Shown: positions 21,631 through 25,000 of the stretch, piece after piece
How positions within the stretch are numbered: position 1 is the first letter of the stretch
Layout of the letters: each line of letters opens with the position of its first letter
Assembly (NCBI GenBank): GCA_030674155.1
Contig: CM060328.1
Span: forward strand, 44,795,872-44,820,871
Direction of reading: 5' to 3'
Origin: Stramonita haemastoma
Lineage: Eukaryota; Mollusca; Gastropoda; Neogastropoda; Muricidae
Length of the DNA: 25,000 nucleotides
The notes under the pieces: generated by a model
Database searches by the model: none
Told to the model about the DNA's origin: nothing
The model's input: the letters and a program-made list of their open reading frames with translations, nothing else
Program-made: the position numbers and the translations under genes

Positions 21631-21632
<2 letters not shown>
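20641..21632. other. Unique sequence, no gene recognised
   Basis: Mixed, moderately AT-rich with stops in all frames. I found no similarity to the repeats elsewhere in the window. Confidence 0.5.
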
Positions 21633-21698
<66 letters not shown>

Positions 21699-21735
21699 CG
21701 ACGACGACTACGACGCCGATGATGATGATGATGAT

Positions 21736-21800
<65 letters not shown>
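21633..21800. repeat. (GAT)n trinucleotide array with (GAC) and (GGT) variants
   Basis: (GAT)n runs to about 21697, is broken by GACGACGACGACTACGACGCC, resumes to about 21787, and ends in (GGT)4. It would encode poly-Asp, poly-Met or poly-Stop depending on frame, but there is no gene around it. Confidence 0.97.
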
Positions 21801-22229
21801 CGATGGTTAGGTAATTACTGTGATGATAGCAATAACGATAATTCAAGGCATGGCTATGCATGCAAGCAGGTAGATAGCGTTTGCGTGCATATAATAATAA
21901 GCCCACTTGCACGCGTGTGCTACGTATGTTTATGTTTATATGTAAACAGACGGCACACGTGCGTGTGTGTTCACATATGTCTGCAAACTGTGTATGTCAG
22001 TCTGCCTGTTCTGGCATGTGCATGTTGAAGTCTATGCGTCTTTGTACGCATTCATGTTGGCATTCACGCCCACATGCCTACATCTATTCTTTAGATTTCA
22101 CATTATCTTTCCGCGTTGGAGCAAGAGTACAACTGTTCGCAAATATACCAGTGTGTCTGTATGCCCGATACGTGCATATGTGGGTCAATGCGTTGGTGTA
22201 ATCATGGGCATAACTACGCACAGGGCCGA
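21801..22229. other. Unique sequence rich in CATG/TGTG steps
   Basis: No gene recognised. From 21875 to 22200 the sequence is full of GTGTG/CATATG-like steps without a clean period. Confidence 0.45.
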
Positions 22230-22254
22230 CCCCCCCCCCCCCCCCCCCCCCCCC
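22230..22254. repeat. Poly-C tract (25 C)
   Basis: An uninterrupted run of 25 C. The G-rich strand can form a G-quadruplex and the C strand an i-motif. Confidence 0.97.
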
Positions 22255-23052
22255 GTGCATTTGAGTGCGTTTCTGTGTGTTCATGGGATTTGGGTGATTT
22301 TGTTTTAGCACTGGCATGCACGTCAAAGGCTATATATACATACGCCTCCAAGCTGAGACACTGCACTAGAAATACCAATGCTGAAAACAAAAAAAAAGAA
22401 AATGCGGAGGAGAATTAACGGGGCGCACGTTTATTACACAAGCAGATGGTCTTGTGTTTCCGTTTTGTTTTGGCCGTCTGGTTTGTTACGCAAACTCTTA
22501 CAATATCAGCCTGAAAACTACATAAACATTAAAAAGAAACGAGTGAACGAAAAAACAGGACGTGAACAAAAAACACCCTGTAAAGTTATAAGACTACTTT
22601 ACAATAAATGACTGTTTTAACTAGCAGACATCTACACGGAAAGACATGAATGAAATACAAAAATTACTCACAGAAATGTCGAAAAAAAAACCAAAAGACC
22701 CCAATCAAACAAACAAACCAAAAAGAAAGGAAAAAAAACGCAAATCTATTCTCAATCCTAAAAAAAATATGTAAAGCAATAAACAACCAGCAAAAAGAAA
22801 GACAGACAAACAGAAACAAGGAAACAACTTAACAAACAAACAAGTGGAAACAATCAAATAATCCTGCAAAGAAAAACCAAAAACCTACTGCCTGTCAAAG
22901 GTACTACCAAGTTTTGCTACCCATCGATTTTGAAACCTGTCCACACAAGTTGTACATGCTGCACACCTCTACAAAAAGCGCTTGTCGTTTAACACGTAGT
23001 GTGAAAAGCTTTTGATCTTAGTGAAAAAGGGAGTGGGCAATAGTCTAATACA
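22255..23052. other. A-rich unique sequence
   Basis: From 22370 to 22890 the plus strand is dominated by A and AAAC/AAAG words. No gene or named repeat is recognised. Confidence 0.5.
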
Positions 23053-23290
23053 AAATGGTCTAATGGTTACGGCGTTCCACTCATGGATCCAAAGGTAGCG
23101 CAGTTCGTGGGTTCGAATCTATACTGACATGATCTTTGAAGGGAGTCTTATTTTTTAAATGTAGATTAGCGCTGCTACTCACAGTCACGCCATTCTCTCT
23201 AAATATCATTTGGATGAGACCATGAGCCATATTTCCGTGAACAGAGCACACAGAGCACCTTGCCTGTATATTAAACCTTACTAACCTTTC
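23053..23290 (+). mobile_element. tRNA-headed SINE copy, diverged
   Basis: The A box ATGGTCTAATGGTTACGGCG (23055-23074) and B box GGGTTCGAATC (23109-23119) are well preserved. The body follows the family order only loosely (GGGAGTC, TTGGATGAGACCATGAGCC, GAGCACCTTGCC). The GGAGTTAAC landmark is lost. It may be a different subfamily. The 3' limit is uncertain. The head does not form a complete tRNA cloverleaf by eye, so it is not annotated as a tRNA gene. Confidence 0.6.
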
Positions 23291-23422
23291 GTAGAGGAGT
23301 TGGTAAGGTAGGGCTGGTAGGATATAAACATGCCTAGCATGCACTGTACTACCTGGAGACGGAAGAGCTCCGCTAAGTTCAAATTGCCTAAGATAACATA
23401 CCTCAAAAAATTTGCACGCGCG

Positions 23423-23446
23423 CGACCGCACGCACGCACGCACACA

Positions 23447-23524
<78 letters not shown>
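23423..23524. repeat. (AC)n microsatellite
   Basis: GCAC steps at the left are followed by CA runs interrupted by CCA and AACA. Confidence 0.96.
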
Positions 23525-23527
<3 letters not shown>

Positions 23528-23536
23528 GCGCATGCA

Positions 23537-23650
23537 GAAAGAGAGAGAGAGAGACAGAGAGACAGAAAGAAACACAGAGAGAGAGACAGAGACAGACAAA
23601 CAGATAGAGATACAGACATACAGACAGACAGAGACAGACAGAGACAGAGA
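23537..23650. repeat. GAGA/CAGA purine-rich repeat
   Basis: GA and CAGA units alternate irregularly (CAGACAGA, GACAGAGA). This is the complementary strand version of the CT/CTGT arrays seen elsewhere in the window. Confidence 0.93.
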
Positions 23651-24017
23651 CCGAACACCTAGCCACTGACATTGTCAATCATTTCTGCGTATGCTCTCTC
23701 ATGAAGTTGCTATTTCACTGATGGACCCTACTGTACGTAAGTCATCACTGTGCAAAACAATGAACACAAACAACACAAACATGAACAGAAGACTGATTCA
23801 AACCCCTGCTGCCCCGATATGGCAACCTGGCTTCATTAGCAGCTCTAGCAAAAGCAACTGTGAGGTCAGACACATCTGTGAACTATTAGTGGAAAACCCC
23901 AATTACCGGAACCAACCAAAATAGCTGCCTATTCCCTCTGCGAAAGGGAAAGAGGGCAAAACCATCCAGAGCCCTTAAATGTACGCAAATCCTGACACTC
24001 TGTCACTGTCTGTCACT
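23651..24017. other. Unique sequence, no gene recognised
   Basis: Mixed composition with only short chance ORFs. Confidence 0.5.
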
Positions 24018-24033
24018 GTGGGTGTGTGTGTGT

Positions 24034-24065
<32 letters not shown>

Positions 24066-24097
24066 GTGTGTGTGTCTGTCTTGTCTGTCTGTCTGTC

Positions 24098-24141
<44 letters not shown>

Positions 24142-24162
24142 TCCCCTCTCTCTCTCCTCCTC

Positions 24163-24199
<37 letters not shown>

Positions 24200-24243
24200 T
24201 CCTTCTCTCTCTCTCTCCTCCCTCCTCCCTCCCTCCCTCCCTC
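24018..24243. repeat. (GT)n-(CTGT)n-(CT)n-(CCCT)n compound array
   Basis: GT repeats (24018-24074) pass into CTGT repeats (about 24075-24122), then CT with CTCC breaks, and end in CCTC/CCCT units near 24220-24243. CA-rich and short (AT)n sequence continues to about 24320. Confidence 0.96.
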
Positions 24244-24320
24244 TCACAAACACACAAGCACACATACACACACAAACACACACATAATATATATATTACA
24301 TTGCATATATATATTTATAT
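24244..24320. repeat. CA-rich then (AT)n low-complexity tail
   Basis: ACACAA/ACACAT words to about 24286 are followed by ATATAT-rich sequence interrupted by TTACATTGC. Confidence 0.85.
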
Positions 24321-24589
24321 AATTTCTTTTCCATTAGCTAAATGTGTGTAATACATGGAACCTTGGTTTATCTTTTCATTCAAAAGACTAGCACCCAAAC
24401 CATCGCTTAAAATCCAGTGAACAGGGAGAGATGTGTGGAGCGCCTGAGTTAAACGGGGATCTGACACGTCACATCTTACTGTTTAGACGAGTGCGAGATC
24501 TCGAGAAGAATAATCCCTCGACAATACCCCTAAAACTGCTATTTATAGTAAACAGTGTTTTGCCCGCTACCTCGACTACAGCTCCGAAA

Positions 24590-24946
24590 TTCCCCAATGG
24601 TGAGATTATGTACTTGCGACCGTTTTTACCCACCATTAAAGTAGCTGCATTCCGACCCCTGACTGCATGCGTCTTAAAGAAATGCTATCTGTTCCTACCG
24701 GCACAAAATGGTCTACTCTTTTGAAAGAAGGAGCAGGTGGTTAACGGATGTGAGCTAGATGTCCTGCGTGCGTTCGTAAGCAGGGCCTCGGTTTATAGTC
24801 TTATCAAAAGGACTTTCCGTGAGAGTGGGGTCAGTTCTAATGTTAACTCCAGTGTAGAATTTCCTTACATGGCGCCTCCGTGGTGACTCGATTCTGGGCC
24901 GTTAGATCATGAGCGCAACCCTCTAACCACTAGGCTACCCCGCCCC
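24590..24946 (-). mobile_element. tRNA-headed SINE, near full length
   Basis: On the minus strand the head begins GGGGCGGGGTAGCCTAGTGG with an A box followed by GTTAGAGGGTTGCGC, and a B-box-like AGAATCGAGTC. The landmark GGAGTTAAC lies at 24850-24842, then GACCCCACTCTC, ATAAACCGAGGCCCTGC, TGTGCCGGTAGGAACAGAT, and the 3' module GCTACTTTAATGGTGGG with GTAAAAACGGTCG. It is the best match to the 11120 copy over its whole length. The 3' limit is approximate. Confidence 0.8.
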
Positions 24947-25000
24947 AATAATCCACCTTTTAACAAGCCAATCCAAATGATCTCTGAACGACTGTCTGTG

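Noticed and set aside
21633..21800. Poly-aspartate coding region
   Set aside because: A trinucleotide repeat alone gives the open frame; there is no surrounding coding sequence.
23053..23125. A true tRNA gene
   Set aside because: A and B boxes are clear, but the acceptor and anticodon stems do not pair by eye and SINE-like body sequence follows directly.
24431..24724. 97-codon plus-strand ORF
   Set aside because: Its 3' part overlaps a SINE on the opposite strand and the peptide has no family features.

Overview
This is repeat-dominated, non-coding eukaryotic DNA. The best guess is a lophotrochozoan animal, most likely a gastropod mollusc. The reasons are intergenic sequence with no bacterial gene organisation, extreme microsatellite density (adding the spans below gives roughly 4-4.5 kb, about a sixth of the window), a non-LTR retrotransposon of the CR1/L2/Rex1 kind, and several scattered copies of one tRNA-headed SINE whose 3' domain resembles repeats I recall from snail and bivalve genomes. 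The taxonomic call is inference. I found no convincing host protein-coding gene.

Layout. 1-2280: unique AT-rich sequence broken by (TG)n, (AC)n/(AT)n and (GT)n arrays, with the 3' end of a minus-strand LINE at 641-720. 2280-6314: a 5'-truncated plus-strand LINE. Its reading frame runs open from within the endonuclease domain through a complete, apparently intact reverse transcriptase (2755-5112). A roughly 1.1 kb 3' UTR with internal diverged duplications follows, then a hairpin, AATAAA and a (TTCGAG)4 tail. CT microsatellites flank the LINE on both sides. 6315-7070: mostly CA-rich array. 7071-10282: an interval bounded by an imperfect inverted repeat of about 49 bp (possible old DNA transposon), holding a CpG-rich, promoter-like segment and three TG-rich arrays. 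10293-12440: SINE pieces, a GA array and unique sequence. 12443-13213: a clean 46-bp tandem repeat of 17 units. 13214-18690: CA/GT/CT arrays, a minus-strand SINE, a short segment that looks derived from 5S rRNA, and a perfect palindromic oestrogen-response-element-like site at 18224. 18691-25000: four more SINE copies or fragments, compound CT/CTGT arrays, a (GAT)n array and a 25-base poly-C run.

How the parts relate. The LINE carries the only clearly functional-looking protein domains (endonuclease fragment plus reverse transcriptase). Machinery of this type copies its own RNA by recognising the RNA 3' end and can also mobilise SINEs, but no SINE here visibly shares the LINE's 3' tail. A recurring pattern is that mobile-element ends coincide with microsatellite boundaries (2754, 6260, 641, 18691, 16034, 7070). 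This suggests either insertion into microsatellites or microsatellite growth from element ends.
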